Shown: positions 37,112 through 45,764, numbered from the stretch's first letter. The stretch: DNA of 64,000 nt from an uncultured Chloroflexota bacterium (GCA_902786265.1 CADACE010000002.1:1-64000); one strand, 5' to 3'. Numbers and translations: made by a program. The notes: generated by a model from the sequence alone, not told the origin.

Positions 37112-37213
37112 TAACTGTTCAGAATACAGCACAGTGAGACCGGATCATAGCTGCTGCGCAGTCGGTCTGATGGGTCCGGATCAGCAATATAGCTTGTCTG
37201 CTCTGAACAGTTA
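37112..37213. repeat. Intergenic repeat with perfect terminal inverted repeats
   Basis: TAACTGTTCAG (37112-37122) and CTGAACAGTTA (37203-37213) are perfect inverted ends around a 102-base element. Inside, GACCG/CGGTC encloses a GCTGCTGCGCAG segment, and the interior resembles the copies at 39413, 47286 and 48482 (AGCACA, then GACCGG and a GCTGC-GCAG-CGG series). It fills much of the 296-base gap before 37399; the rest is AT-rich. Confidence 0.7.
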
Positions 37214-37398
37214 CAGTTTTTCATCTTTTGGCTTTGCCATAAGTTAATAGAACCTTTGTGATTAAAAAGCGGCAGAAAAGTCAATGGAGATAAATATATT
37301 TATTTGCAAAGATAAATCATAACATTACATCTCTGTTGACTTTTTTGACATTATTATTACTCTTCAATTCACAGCTGCACAGCAGCAGAGCATGACTT

Positions 37399-39336
37399 AT
37401 GAAAAAGAAAAACCAGACAATTATAAAGAGCATCATTATCTCGGTTGTTTCTGTATTGTTTTTTTATTTATGTACAGTTTCTTTTCTAAAGCCACTCATC
37501 ACAAAGGTCTTTACCAGCACGAACTTGTCTTCTTACGCACTGAGTATCATCTTTTTTCTCATTCTTTTTATTCTTTCGGGAAAAATAAATATTACTCTGT
37601 CAAAAAATCTAATATCCGCGGGTTTCCTTCTGATCTCAATTTTACTTTTGATAAGCTGCTCACTGGAAATCCGTGACGTAAAGTATCCCATTATCGAATT
37701 TTCATTTCCAACATATGTTTTTCTTGCGGCAATAATCTTTTTATTCCTGGTTGTTTCAATAATATTTTTCAATGAAAAACTCAATAAGCGATGGCATGAC
37801 GGTTTGAACAGGTTTACAGGAATTATCACATGGGTTCTTGCATCTGCACTTATCGCTGTATCCGCATATAACCAATACAATCTGAATTTTTTCAGATATT
37901 TTGACCATCATCATCTGCACGCATATTTGAACAGCATCCTGAATGTTTATCATGGACAGCCATTTACAGAAACAATAACCAGTATTTATGGTCATTATGG
38001 ATTTTTTTATTACCCTTTTCTGAAAATTGCTTACCATTTTGGAGCTCATAATATCTACAAGGTATATATGCTGTTGAGCAGCTTATTGACTGTTTGTATC
38101 TTATTGATTTGGATCAGGATCCTATGTTGGAACATCAAAAGCCCTTTGCTTTTACTCACAGGTATTTTTACGATCTGCCATATAAATGCGGCAAGAATTG
38201 TCTTTTTATTCCACCAGCTGTACCCACACAGAGCACTTCCTGTTGCCGTTACCGCATTATTGATCTCATTGTGGTTCAGGTCAAAAGGGAAGCGCCGCTT
38301 TTGGATCACCATATGTGGCTATGTTACCGGCATCATGCTGATCAGCTGGAATACTGAATGCGGTATTGTTTCTGTGATTTCCTGGGCAGCACTTCATATT
38401 TGCTCCGCGTTTCAATCAAAGGCAAAGAAAAATATTATGGAGATCCTGATCCATTTATCAGCGATACCGCTGACATTCTGCGCTGCGGTTGTTTTCTGCG
38501 GTCTGATCAATTGCATGTTTGGCGGAGAAATGATATCTGTAAGAGATTTTCTGTTCCCTTTGTTAAATACGGGACTTATGATTGAATTTCATGAACTGCC
38601 GCTTCCGCCATACCCATCCGCATGGATGTTCATCCTTCTTCTGATATTTGCTTTTTTGGGTTATGGGCTGAAAGATACGATTTTCTGTACCGCCGCCGGA
38701 ATAAAATCAGACCGTACAGCAGCATGTTTTGCGCTCGCTGTTTTGGGTTTAGGGGCTTTATCGTATCCGATAAACCGTCCCGCGTATACAGAATTTTACA
38801 TTATTCTTCCGATTGCGGGTCTGTTGATGTCAATCACAGCGGATTCCTTTTGGAAGGATATTCCTGTAATTTCCAGACCGTCTGCAGCAAGTTCCGCCAA
38901 TCAATTATTAAGAGGATATTTAGCTTATCTCAGTTTTTTCATACTGTTTCTCCTGACCATCAGCACAATTATAAATATTCCACATAAACTCAATGAATAC
39001 AAAAGATACAAAGATACAGAAAAAATTGACACACTTGCTGCATGGATCATTGATATCAATAATGATAAGGCACTTGCAATCGGTAACACGGCAAGTTTTA
39101 TTTACGCATATTTGGGCAGAGACCCGGGTTTTTATTACATGGATACTTCTGACTACATTATTAATCCGATTTCACGCGAAGAATTGATTGAAAATTTAAA
39201 GTATCTCGATGGGGAATCTGTCTTCACCGCAAACGATGTTCAATATGACCTCCCACAGGAATTTCTTGATACGCATTGGGAATATTCAATGATCAAAATA
39301 GATAATTTCCCTATGTATTACTGGGTTCCGAAATAA
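37399..39336 (+). CDS. Polytopic membrane protein, GT-C-like
   Basis: A 645 aa protein with at least a dozen hydrophobic helices and no recognised enzyme motif. The first large loop (FRYFDHHHLHAYLNSILNVYHG, then YGHYGFFYYP) and the C-terminal soluble tail (from about residue 545) resemble membrane glycosyltransferases of the GT-C fold, which use lipid-linked sugars; this is inferred from layout only. The gene is visibly more AT-rich than its neighbours, with many A- or T-ending codons, suggesting a different origin or relaxed expression. No clear ribosome binding site precedes the ATG. It is a monocistronic island between two repeat elements. Confidence 0.65.
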   Translation: MKKKNQTIIKSIIISVVSVLFFYLCTVSFLKPLITKVFTSTNLSSYALSIIFFLILFILSGKINITLSKNLISAGFLLISILLLISCSLEIRDVKYPIIEFSFPTYVFLAAIIFLFLVVSIIFFNEKLNKRWHDGLNRFTGIITWVLASALIAVSAYNQYNLNFFRYFDHHHLHAYLNSILNVYHGQPFTETITSIYGHYGFFYYPFLKIAYHFGAHNIYKVYMLLSSLLTVCILLIWIRILCWNIKSPLLLLTGIFTICHINAARIVFLFHQLYPHRALPVAVTALLISLWFRSKGKRRFWITICGYVTGIMLISWNTECGIVSVISWAALHICSAFQSKAKKNIMEILIHLSAIPLTFCAAVVFCGLINCMFGGEMISVRDFLFPLLNTGLMIEFHELPLPPYPSAWMFILLLIFAFLGYGLKDTIFCTAAGIKSDRTAACFALAVLGLGALSYPINRPAYTEFYIILPIAGLLMSITADSFWKDIPVISRPSAASSANQLLRGYLAYLSFFILFLLTISTIINIPHKLNEYKRYKDTEKIDTLAAWIIDINNDKALAIGNTASFIYAYLGRDPGFYYMDTSDYIINPISREELIENLKYLDGESVFTANDVQYDLPQEFLDTHWEYSMIKIDNFPMYYWVPK

Positions 39337-39357
39337 CTTATTTCGTATTACTTTTTA

Positions 39358-39386
39358 TTGATGTTTTTGTTTTTCTATGCTATGAT
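39358..39386 (+). promoter_or_regulatory. Probable sigma-70 promoter of ahcY
   Basis: TTGATG (39358-39363) and TATGAT (39381-39386) are 17 bases apart. Transcription from about 39393 would place the repeat at 39413-39518 in the ahcY leader. Confidence 0.6.
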
Positions 39387-39412
39387 TTAAGGAATAGAAA
39401 AAATAAAATATA

Positions 39413-39518
39413 CAGCTGTTCAGGTCGCAGCACACAAAGACCGGACCGATGCTGCCGCGCAGCCGGCAAAGCAGGCGGAGGTCAGTGCTGCATACGGTTT
39501 ATGAGATCTGAACAGTTA
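39413..39518. repeat. Intergenic repeat copy in ahcY leader
   Basis: The left end CAGCTGTTCAG and right end CTGAACAGTTA pair at 9 of 11 positions around 106 bases. The interior (AGCACA, GACCGGACCGATGCTGCCGC, CAGCCGGC) aligns with the copy at 37112-37213. Confidence 0.65.
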
Positions 39519-39564
39519 TGATTTGTAACAATGTGTTGAAAACACATAAACTGGAGGAAATTTT

Positions 39565-40809
39565 ATGAGTTATATTCGTGACATCAATCTCGCCCCATCA
39601 GGAAATGACAAGATTGAATGGGTACGCCGCAACATGCCGCTGCTCCGCAGCATACAGAAACAATTCGAAAAAGATCAGCCGTTCAAGGGATTGAAAATCG
39701 GTCTTTCCATTCATCTGGAAGCCAAGACTGCGTATTTATGCCGTGTTCTGGCAGCAGGCGGAGCAGAGATGCATATCACCGGTTCCAACCCGCTCTCCAC
39801 GCAGGATGATGTTGCCGCGGCTCTCGCTGACGGCGGACTGAATGTCTACGCCTTCCATGGCGCTGATGCCAAACTGTATGATGAATGTATCGAAATGGTC
39901 GTAAAGGCTGAACCTGATATCGTTATCGATGACGGCGGCGATATTCTGAACATGATGCATAACAAATACCCGGAAATCGAAAAGAAGGTTCTGGGCGGCG
40001 GTGAGGAAACGACCACCGGCATCATCCGTCTGAAAGCGATGGAACGTGACGGAGAATTGAAATTCCCCATGTTCGATGTCAATGACGCCAACTGCAAGCA
40101 TCTGTTTGATAACCGCTATGGTACCGGTCAGTCCGTATTTGACGGGATCAACGGAACCACCAACCTCATCGTCGCGGGCAAACATGTTGTCGTGGCCGGC
40201 TATGGCTGGTGCGGACGCGGGACCGCGATGCGCGCCAAGGGATTAGGCGCAAAGGTCATCATCACCGAAGTGGACCCGGTCAAAGCCATTGAAGCGGTCA
40301 TGGATGGGTTCGAAGTGATGCCGATGAGAGACGCGGCAAAGATCGGCGACGTGTTCGTTACGACTACAGGCTGCAACCAGGTCATCACGGAAGACCATTT
40401 CTATACCATGAAGGACGGTGTCCTGCTTTCCAACGCCGGACATTTTAACGTTGAAGTTGATGTCGCCCGTCTGGAAGAAATTGCAGTGGAAACAAAACTC
40501 ATGAAACCGAATATCATGGGTTATAAACTGAGCAACGGCAACTGGCTCTATGTCCTGGGTGAGGGACGCCTGGTCAATCTGGCTGCCGGCAACGGTCACC
40601 CTGCGGAGATCATGGATATGAGTTTCGCGATCCAGGCTCTCTGCGCGCGCTATGTTGCTGACCATCGCGGCAAGCTTCCGGTCAAATTGATGCCGGTTCC
40701 TGTGGAAATCGACAACCAGGTCGCCCATATGAAACTGGAAAGCATGGGAATTTCCATCGACGTTTTAACGCCGGAACAGGAAAAATATCTGAGCTCCTGG
40801 CAAATCTGA
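39565..40809 (+). CDS. ahcY: Adenosylhomocysteinase (SAH hydrolase)
   Basis: Splits S-adenosylhomocysteine reversibly into adenosine and homocysteine with tightly bound NAD+. The 414 aa enzyme has the opening LAPSGNDKIEWVRRNMPLL, GLKIGLSIHLEAKTAYL, the DDGGD segment near residue 131, ETTTGIIRL, and the Rossmann loop VVVAGYGWCGRGTA near residue 211. It lacks the insertion found in some bacterial and plant enzymes, hence the shorter length. GGAGGAAA precedes the ATG. Its own promoter and terminator are visible; the following deaminase, isomerase and aldolase genes act on related SAM by-products. Confidence 0.95.
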   Translation: MSYIRDINLAPSGNDKIEWVRRNMPLLRSIQKQFEKDQPFKGLKIGLSIHLEAKTAYLCRVLAAGGAEMHITGSNPLSTQDDVAAALADGGLNVYAFHGADAKLYDECIEMVVKAEPDIVIDDGGDILNMMHNKYPEIEKKVLGGGEETTTGIIRLKAMERDGELKFPMFDVNDANCKHLFDNRYGTGQSVFDGINGTTNLIVAGKHVVVAGYGWCGRGTAMRAKGLGAKVIITEVDPVKAIEAVMDGFEVMPMRDAAKIGDVFVTTTGCNQVITEDHFYTMKDGVLLSNAGHFNVEVDVARLEEIAVETKLMKPNIMGYKLSNGNWLYVLGEGRLVNLAAGNGHPAEIMDMSFAIQALCARYVADHRGKLPVKLMPVPVEIDNQVAHMKLESMGISIDVLTPEQEKYLSSWQI

Positions 40810-40912
40810 GAACGGGGCTGAAATCTTCCGGAAATGAGCTGAAGGGATTCCGTGCCTGTTTGACGCAGGAGCTCATTTTACCGGAGATTATTTGTTTGAA
40901 AAGATTTAATAA

Positions 40913-40938
40913 AAAATGGCCCCGAATGGGGTCATTTT
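40913..40938 (+). terminator. Terminator after ahcY
   Basis: AATGGCCCC pairs with GGGGTCATT across GAAT and is followed by TTC. An A-run on the left makes it usable on both strands. Confidence 0.65.
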
Positions 40939-40972
40939 CAAAATCATCGTTATGAATCAAAAGATACTGTCT

Positions 40973-41050
40973 GGGACTGTCTTAGGTACTGTCCCGACAG
41001 AGCCCGTGAGTTACCGGTAACAGTCCCGTAAAGGAACAGTCACCGTAAGG
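40973..41050. repeat. REP-like palindrome cluster
   Basis: GGGACTGT (40973-40980) and ACTGTCCC (40988-40995) form one hairpin, and TTACCGGTAA with CAGTCCCG forms another nearby. It shares the GGGAC-TGTCCC core with elements at 917, 43477 and 44148. Confidence 0.55.
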
Positions 41051-41089
41051 GGCTTTCGATGAAACCGTGTTATATCTTAAAGGTGAGGG

Positions 41090-42385
41090 ATGAAGATTTT
41101 ATTTGAACACGCTGATATTCTGATCACAGAAGGAAATGGATTTTCTGAATTAAAAAACGCGTATTTAGCCGTAGAAGGGAAGAAAATCACTTATATCGGA
41201 ACGGAGCGCCCGGAAGGACATTATGACGAGGTAAAAGACTACAGCAGCAAACTGCTGATGCCGGGGCTGATCAACACCCACTGCCATGCGGCAATGGTCA
41301 TGCTTCGCGGGTTAGGCAGCGATTTGCCCCTTCAGGAATGGCTATTTGAAAAAATGATGCCGGTTGAGGACCGCTTTGATGCAAAGACGATCAAAGCTGC
41401 GACTTACCTCGCTCTCCTTGAGATGATCTCCACAGGAACGGTCAGTTTTTCCGATATGTATTTCTTCTGCCCTGCTACTGCGGAAGCCTGTATTGAAGCA
41501 GGTATCAAGGCGAACATCTGCCGTCCGCTGCAGTCTTTTGACCCTGCCGATAAGTATGAAACGTTATACAGAAAACTGGAAGCAGATGAACTTTTCAGGG
41601 ATTATAACGGAGCTGAAGACGGAAGGATCCTGATCGACGATTCCATTCACGCGGAATATACCTGCCGGGAGGATTTTGTCCGGCAGCATGCTCTGACCGC
41701 AAAAGCCCGCGGCACACGAATGCACATCCACCTTTCCGAAACGAAAAAGGAACATGATGAATGCATCCAAAAATTTGGAAAGACACCCGCCCGCTGGTTT
41801 GCTGATCTCGGCACTTTTGACATTCCCGCTTTTGCCGCTCATTGTGTGTGGATAACTGATGAAGATATTGCACTTTTAGCCGAAAAAGGCGTAAGTGTCG
41901 TCCATAATCCATCTTCAAACATGAAACTCGGAAGCGGTTTCGCACCCATCGTAAAAATGCAGAAAGCAGGGATCAATATCACGCTCGGAACAGATGGAGC
42001 AGCTTCAAATAACAATCTGAACATGTTTGAAGAACTGCATATCGCATCCATTATTCACAAGGGTTATATGCTGGATTCGACCGTCACAAAATGCTCCGAA
42101 ACGCTGCGCATGGCGACTATCAACGGAGCAAAACTGCAGGGACGCCCGAATACCGGAGCGCTTAAAGTCGGAAACGCCGCCGACATTATCGCCATCGATC
42201 TTGACAAACCGCATCTTTTCCCAAACAACGATACCGTCGGTTTGATCTGTTACAGCGCGCAGGGTTCTGATGTCTGCATGAACATGGTTGACGGAAAGAT
42301 CCTGTATGAAAACGGAGAATTCCTGACGCTTGACCGGGAAAAGATCATGCATGACGCGCGGGAAGCCCAAAAGATTCTTTACTAA
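41090..42385 (+). CDS. 5'-deoxyadenosine/MTA/SAH deaminase (MtaD/DadD-like)
   Basis: An amidohydrolase of 431 aa. Zinc ligands are seen in NTHCHAAMVMLRG (HxH near residue 64), HIHLSETKKEHDE (His/Glu), AAHCVW (His) and LGTDGAASNN (Asp), the typical order for the MtaD/DadD/TrzN branch. Such enzymes deaminate methylthioadenosine, SAH, 5'-deoxyadenosine or adenosine to the inosine analogue. Next to SAH hydrolase, an MtnA-like isomerase and a class II aldolase, 5'-deoxyadenosine or methylthioadenosine is the likeliest substrate. AAGGTGAGGG precedes the ATG. The isomerase gene follows after 10 bases. Confidence 0.85.
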   Translation: MKILFEHADILITEGNGFSELKNAYLAVEGKKITYIGTERPEGHYDEVKDYSSKLLMPGLINTHCHAAMVMLRGLGSDLPLQEWLFEKMMPVEDRFDAKTIKAATYLALLEMISTGTVSFSDMYFFCPATAEACIEAGIKANICRPLQSFDPADKYETLYRKLEADELFRDYNGAEDGRILIDDSIHAEYTCREDFVRQHALTAKARGTRMHIHLSETKKEHDECIQKFGKTPARWFADLGTFDIPAFAAHCVWITDEDIALLAEKGVSVVHNPSSNMKLGSGFAPIVKMQKAGINITLGTDGAASNNNLNMFEELHIASIIHKGYMLDSTVTKCSETLRMATINGAKLQGRPNTGALKVGNAADIIAIDLDKPHLFPNNDTVGLICYSAQGSDVCMNMVDGKILYENGEFLTLDREKIMHDAREAQKILY

Positions 42386-42395
42386 GGAGAGTACC

Positions 42396-43460
42396 ATGGA
42401 ACGGCAGGATAAAGATCTGGCTTTTATGCTTCAATATGAAAATATTGCCTGGTATGAAAACGGCGAAGTCCGCATTCTGGACCGCCGTGTCTACCCGGCA
42501 AAGGTTTCCTTTGTCGTCTGCAAAACCCATCAGGAAGTCACGCAGGCGATCCGGGATATGGTCACCCAATCGGCAGGGCCTTTTACCGCAGCTGCCATGG
42601 GCATGGCACTGGCGGCCTGGGAATGCCGTGACCTCGGGGAAAAGGAACAGTTGGACTTTCTGGAGAAAGCATCCGATAATATCTCACACGCAAGACCAAC
42701 AACTGTCAAACGTATGCAGCTGATAACCGAAGGGTGCCTGGATGCAGCCAAATTAGCTATGGAAGCAGGGCTGCCTGTTCCGGAAGCGATCCGGGACCAC
42801 GCTGTCAATTCCAATAACGTACGCTATGCGAAAGTCGGAAAGATCGCGGAATACCTTGTTGACATGATCCCGGACAAAGGCACAGTAATGACCCAGTGCT
42901 TCGGTGAAACAATTGTCGGCCAGATGCTGCGAGTCGCGCGGGAACGCGGAAAGAAGCTCAAAGTGGTCTGTCCGGAGACAAGACCGTATTTTCAGGGCGC
43001 GAGACTCACAGCAACAGTTGCGCATGACATGGGGTTCGACACCACCGTGATCACGGATAATATGCCTGCCTGGTACATGGAAAAGGAAGGCGTGGATGTT
43101 TTCACCTGCGCAGCGGACGCGATCTGCCTTGACGGGTATGTTGTCAACAAGATCGGCACCTACCAGCTGGCGATCGTCGCGAAATATATGAAGATCCCGA
43201 TGTTCGTCACAGGCGCACCGGATAAAGGCCATCCCGTCCACGATACCATAAAAATCGAAATGCGGGATCCGGAATTTCCTCTTCAGGCTATGGGCGTACG
43301 AACCGCGGATCAGGGTGTCAAAGGCTGGTATCCGTCCTTTGATATGACTCCTCCGCACCTGATCTCGGGCATCGTAACTGACCGGGGGATCTTCTCGCCG
43401 TATGACCTGAACCGCTACTTTGAACAGGGTGACCTGGGTCTATACGAAATGGTCGTATAA
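42396..43460 (+). CDS. mtnA: MtnA-like sugar-1-phosphate isomerase (eIF2B family)
   Basis: A 354 aa member of the family that turns 5-methylthioribose-1-phosphate or 5-deoxyribose-1-phosphate into the ribulose form. RPTTVKRMQLI, a cysteine in MTQCFGETIVG (near residue 170), VVCPETRPYFQGARLTA and the VNKIGTYQLA block are family marks. In characterised MtnA the last block reads NGDxANKIGT with a catalytic Asp; here it is DGYVVNKIGT, so that position is Tyr. It may be a divergent isomerase with altered chemistry or a different substrate. ATG 42396 follows AAGGAGAG; the longer frame from 42330 overlaps the deaminase gene. Confidence 0.75.
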   Translation: MERQDKDLAFMLQYENIAWYENGEVRILDRRVYPAKVSFVVCKTHQEVTQAIRDMVTQSAGPFTAAAMGMALAAWECRDLGEKEQLDFLEKASDNISHARPTTVKRMQLITEGCLDAAKLAMEAGLPVPEAIRDHAVNSNNVRYAKVGKIAEYLVDMIPDKGTVMTQCFGETIVGQMLRVARERGKKLKVVCPETRPYFQGARLTATVAHDMGFDTTVITDNMPAWYMEKEGVDVFTCAADAICLDGYVVNKIGTYQLAIVAKYMKIPMFVTGAPDKGHPVHDTIKIEMRDPEFPLQAMGVRTADQGVKGWYPSFDMTPPHLISGIVTDRGIFSPYDLNRYFEQGDLGLYEMVV

Positions 43461-43476
43461 AAATATATAATCTCAA

Positions 43477-43506
43477 CCGGGACTGTCCTTTTATGGGACT
43501 GTCCCG
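43477..43506. repeat. REP-like palindrome
   Basis: CCGGGACTGTCC and GGGACTGTCCCG stand six bases apart as imperfect inverted copies between the isomerase and aldolase genes. Confidence 0.55.
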
Positions 43507-43542
43507 AGAAAAAAACACATCTGAACAAAAGAAAAGACTGAT

Positions 43543-44142
43543 ATGAAACTTGTTGATGAATTAAAACTCCAGATTGTTGATAAATCCCTGCAGGCATTCC
43601 GTGCCGGACTTTTTGCCGGAACCAGCGGCAATATGTCCACTTATATCCCGGAAGAAAAACTCATGCTTATCACGCCGACCAGCGTCCGGTATGAGATCAT
43701 GAAACCGAATCAGATCGTGGAAATGCGCCTTGACGGAACAGTCCTTTCCAACGGCAAGCCCAGTTCCGAATGGCATCTGCACGCGGAAATGTATAAAGCA
43801 CATGAAAATATCCGGGCCGTTTTCCACACGCACAGCCCGTATGGCACAGCTTTCGCGGTCAACCATATGTCCATTCCTGCTGTCCTGATCGAGGCATACT
43901 TCTTCCTCGGCGGAGAAGTTCCCTGCGCGAAATACGCGACACCGGGTACGCCGGAGGTAGGCATCTACGCGGCTGAAACCATCGGCGACAAGGGCGGTGT
44001 CCTGCTCGCCAATCACGGCGTCGTCGCTGTCGGGAAAGATCTCGCTGAGGCATATCTGCGGGCTGAATACATCGAAGACGCCGCGAAGATATACACCTTC
44101 GCGAAACAGATCGGCACCCCGGTAGAATTAAAGCAGCTATAA
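43543..44142 (+). CDS. Class II aldolase (fuculose-phosphate/5-deoxyribulose-phosphate type)
   Basis: A 199 aa zinc aldolase. FAGTSGNMSTYIP near the N-terminus, the glutamate in SSEWHLHAEMY, HTHSPYGTAFA (His95, His97) and ANHGVVAVG (His near 157) give the full active site of the AraD/FucA family. Members such as Ald2/DrdA cleave 5-deoxyribulose-1-phosphate or methylthioribulose-1-phosphate to dihydroxyacetone phosphate and acetaldehyde or methylthioacetaldehyde. Its position after the MtnA-like gene supports that role; a MtnB-type dehydratase is the close alternative but is usually longer. REP-like palindromes flank it on both sides. Confidence 0.82.
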   Translation: MKLVDELKLQIVDKSLQAFRAGLFAGTSGNMSTYIPEEKLMLITPTSVRYEIMKPNQIVEMRLDGTVLSNGKPSSEWHLHAEMYKAHENIRAVFHTHSPYGTAFAVNHMSIPAVLIEAYFFLGGEVPCAKYATPGTPEVGIYAAETIGDKGGVLLANHGVVAVGKDLAEAYLRAEYIEDAAKIYTFAKQIGTPVELKQL

Positions 44143-44147
44143 CGATA

Positions 44148-44182
44148 ACAGGGACAATTACGCTGAGCGTAACTGTCCCTGT
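44148..44182. repeat. REP-like palindrome
   Basis: ACAGGGACAATTACGCT and AGCGTAACTGTCCCTGT are 17-base arms with one mismatch and a one-base loop, just after the aldolase stop. Confidence 0.7.
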
Positions 44183-44220
44183 GCTAAATCAAGCTGATTG
44201 AGAAACAGAAAATAAATTAT

Positions 44221-44253
44221 CAGGCATCGGGAGAAATGAGATCCCGATGCCTG
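44221..44253. terminator. Hairpin between aldolase and PNP genes
   Basis: CAGGCATCGGGA pairs with TCCCGATGCCTG around nine bases. On the minus strand ATAATTTATTTT follows, so it probably ends PNP transcripts. Confidence 0.65.
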
Positions 44254-44313
44254 ATCAATTATGGAGCCGGTTCTGCTATGCGAAACCGACCAAAAGATTT
44301 TCCGTTTTAATCC

Positions 44314-45165
44314 TTACAGCTTCGGCAGCACTTCATTGAGGATGACGATGATTTTCGGGCCGATGATGTTGGCCGCTTCCATAACTTCCTCATGGGTCGT
44401 CTGAGCTTCGCCGTTATCGCTGTTCTTGTTGGTGATACCTGAGATACCCAGAACACGCATACCGCAGTGACGCGCAACAATAACCTCCGGAGCGGTTGAC
44501 ATACCCACGGCATCAACACCCCAGGAACGCAGCATCCGGACTTCAGCAGGTGTTTCAAAAGAAGGTCCGCTGAGCCAGCAATAAGTACCTTCCTTCAGGT
44601 CAATGTTGTTTTTAATCGCGGCTTCTTTTGCCATCTTCCCGTATTCGCGGTCATAAGCCTGAGACATATCAGGGAAACGGGTCCCGAATTCATCCATATT
44701 CGGTCCGCACAGCGGATTGTTCCCTGCCATACCGACCAAACCGATATGGTCCTTGATCAGCATGACATCGCCCGCATGGAAGAAAACATTCACGCCGCCG
44801 GCTGCATTGGTGACCACAAGTGAACCGACACCCAACAGTTTCATCACACGCACGGCGAAAGTAACTTCCTGCATGGAGTATCCTTCATAAAAATGCGTAC
44901 GTCCCTGCTGTACGATCACATTCCTTCCGCCCAATTTTCCGATGACCAGACGGCCTTTGTGTCCGAAAACAGTTGACAGCGGCCAGCCGGGAATGTCTTT
45001 ATAATCGATAATTACCGGTGCTGTTCCGGGTTCAGCGCCTTCCACTTTATCAGCAAGCTTTCCCAATCCGGAACCAAGAACCAGACCGATTTCCGGCAAG
45101 ATAGAGATTCTGCTTTTGATCACATCAGCGGCATTTTGATATTCAGAAAATGAATAAGTACGCAT
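44314..45165 (-). CDS. punA: Purine nucleoside phosphorylase (trimeric, 6-oxopurine type)
   Basis: Phosphorolyses inosine- or guanosine-type nucleosides to base and pentose-1-phosphate. The 283 aa protein shows GLVLGSGLG, the FGHKGRLVIG loop, GRTHFYEGY, LVVTNAAGGVN, LSGPSFETPAE (purine-binding Glu) and GITNKNSD with Asn246 in the position equal to human PNP Asn243, which favours 6-oxopurines; methylthioadenosine phosphorylases have Asp there. So it would use the deaminated product (deoxyinosine or methylthioinosine) of the neighbouring deaminase, giving the sugar-1-phosphate for the MtnA-like isomerase. The start is set by AAAGGAGA before ATG 45165. Confidence 0.88.
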   Translation of the reverse strand: MRTYSFSEYQNAADVIKSRISILPEIGLVLGSGLGKLADKVEGAEPGTAPVIIDYKDIPGWPLSTVFGHKGRLVIGKLGGRNVIVQQGRTHFYEGYSMQEVTFAVRVMKLLGVGSLVVTNAAGGVNVFFHAGDVMLIKDHIGLVGMAGNNPLCGPNMDEFGTRFPDMSQAYDREYGKMAKEAAIKNNIDLKEGTYCWLSGPSFETPAEVRMLRSWGVDAVGMSTAPEVIVARHCGMRVLGISGITNKNSDNGEAQTTHEEVMEAANIIGPKIIVILNEVLPKL

Positions 45166-45350
45166 TTTATCTCCTTTATGACAAGTGAAGAATAATTTGT
45201 TCAATGGATAATATTTCGACGGAACATAGGATCATTTACGATAAAAGTCAATGCATTGTTGACTCAAAAATACACCTCATCGAACAATAACCTTATATTT
45301 TTTATTATACCTTATATAATATTTATCAGAGAGGAAATTTTTCTCATTTT

Positions 45351-45456
45351 TTTCTGTTCAAAACCCACATTTCCGAATAATATACGTATTCTTTTCATTT
45401 GATCGCGGATACCCGGCAGCGGTCTGCGGCTTCCCGGTTGTGGGTCCTGAACAGTT
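45351..45456. repeat. Degenerate intergenic repeat copy
   Basis: TTTCTGTTCA on the left and CTGAACAGTTC on the right, extended inward by ACCCACA/TGTGGGT, delimit 106 bases, the same size as the copy at 39413. It lies in the 407-base gap between PNP and ferredoxin; the remainder of that gap is AT-rich with several TATAAT-like strings. Confidence 0.5.
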
Positions 45457-45502
45457 CTCTTTCATTTTCAATAAAAACATTTTACAAAATTTAATGATTT
45501 TA

Positions 45503-45530
45503 TTCATTATTTTTAAAATTGTCTTATAAT
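45503..45530 (+). promoter_or_regulatory. Possible ferredoxin promoter
   Basis: TATAAT at 45525-45530 with a weak -35-like TTCATT at 45503-45508 (16-base spacer) lies about 40 bases before the start codon, followed by TTGGAGGAA. Confidence 0.4.
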
Positions 45531-45572
45531 ATTGTATTGAGAAGAAAAAAACAAACCATATTGGAGGAAATT

Positions 45573-45743
45573 ATGGCATACGTTATTGATAAAGATACTT
45601 GTATTGCATGCGGCGCATGTGTTGGCGATTGCCCGGTTGAAGCTATTACTGAAGGCGATTTCATGGTCATTGACCCGGATAAGTGCATTGATTGCGGTAC
45701 CTGCGCGAGCGTCTGCCCGGTTGGTGCTCCGGCCGAAGGCTAA
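45573..45743 (+). CDS. 2[4Fe-4S] ferredoxin
   Basis: A 56 aa clostridial-type ferredoxin for low-potential electron transfer. Both clusters have complete CxxCxxCxxxCP ligands: CIACGACVGDCP and CIDCGTCASVCP. TTGGAGGAAATT precedes ATG 45573, giving the classical N-terminus MAYVIDKDTC; the longer frame from 45519 includes the promoter. It stands alone with its own terminator at 45765-45804 and fits an anaerobic host. Confidence 0.95.
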   Translation: MAYVIDKDTCIACGACVGDCPVEAITEGDFMVIDPDKCIDCGTCASVCPVGAPAEG

Positions 45744-45764
45744 TCTTAGCTTTTTTAGAAAATC

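Noticed and set aside
39387..39564. SAH riboswitch in the ahcY leader
   Set aside because: The structured part is a copy of a repeat found at unrelated genes, and the SAH riboswitch consensus is not visible.
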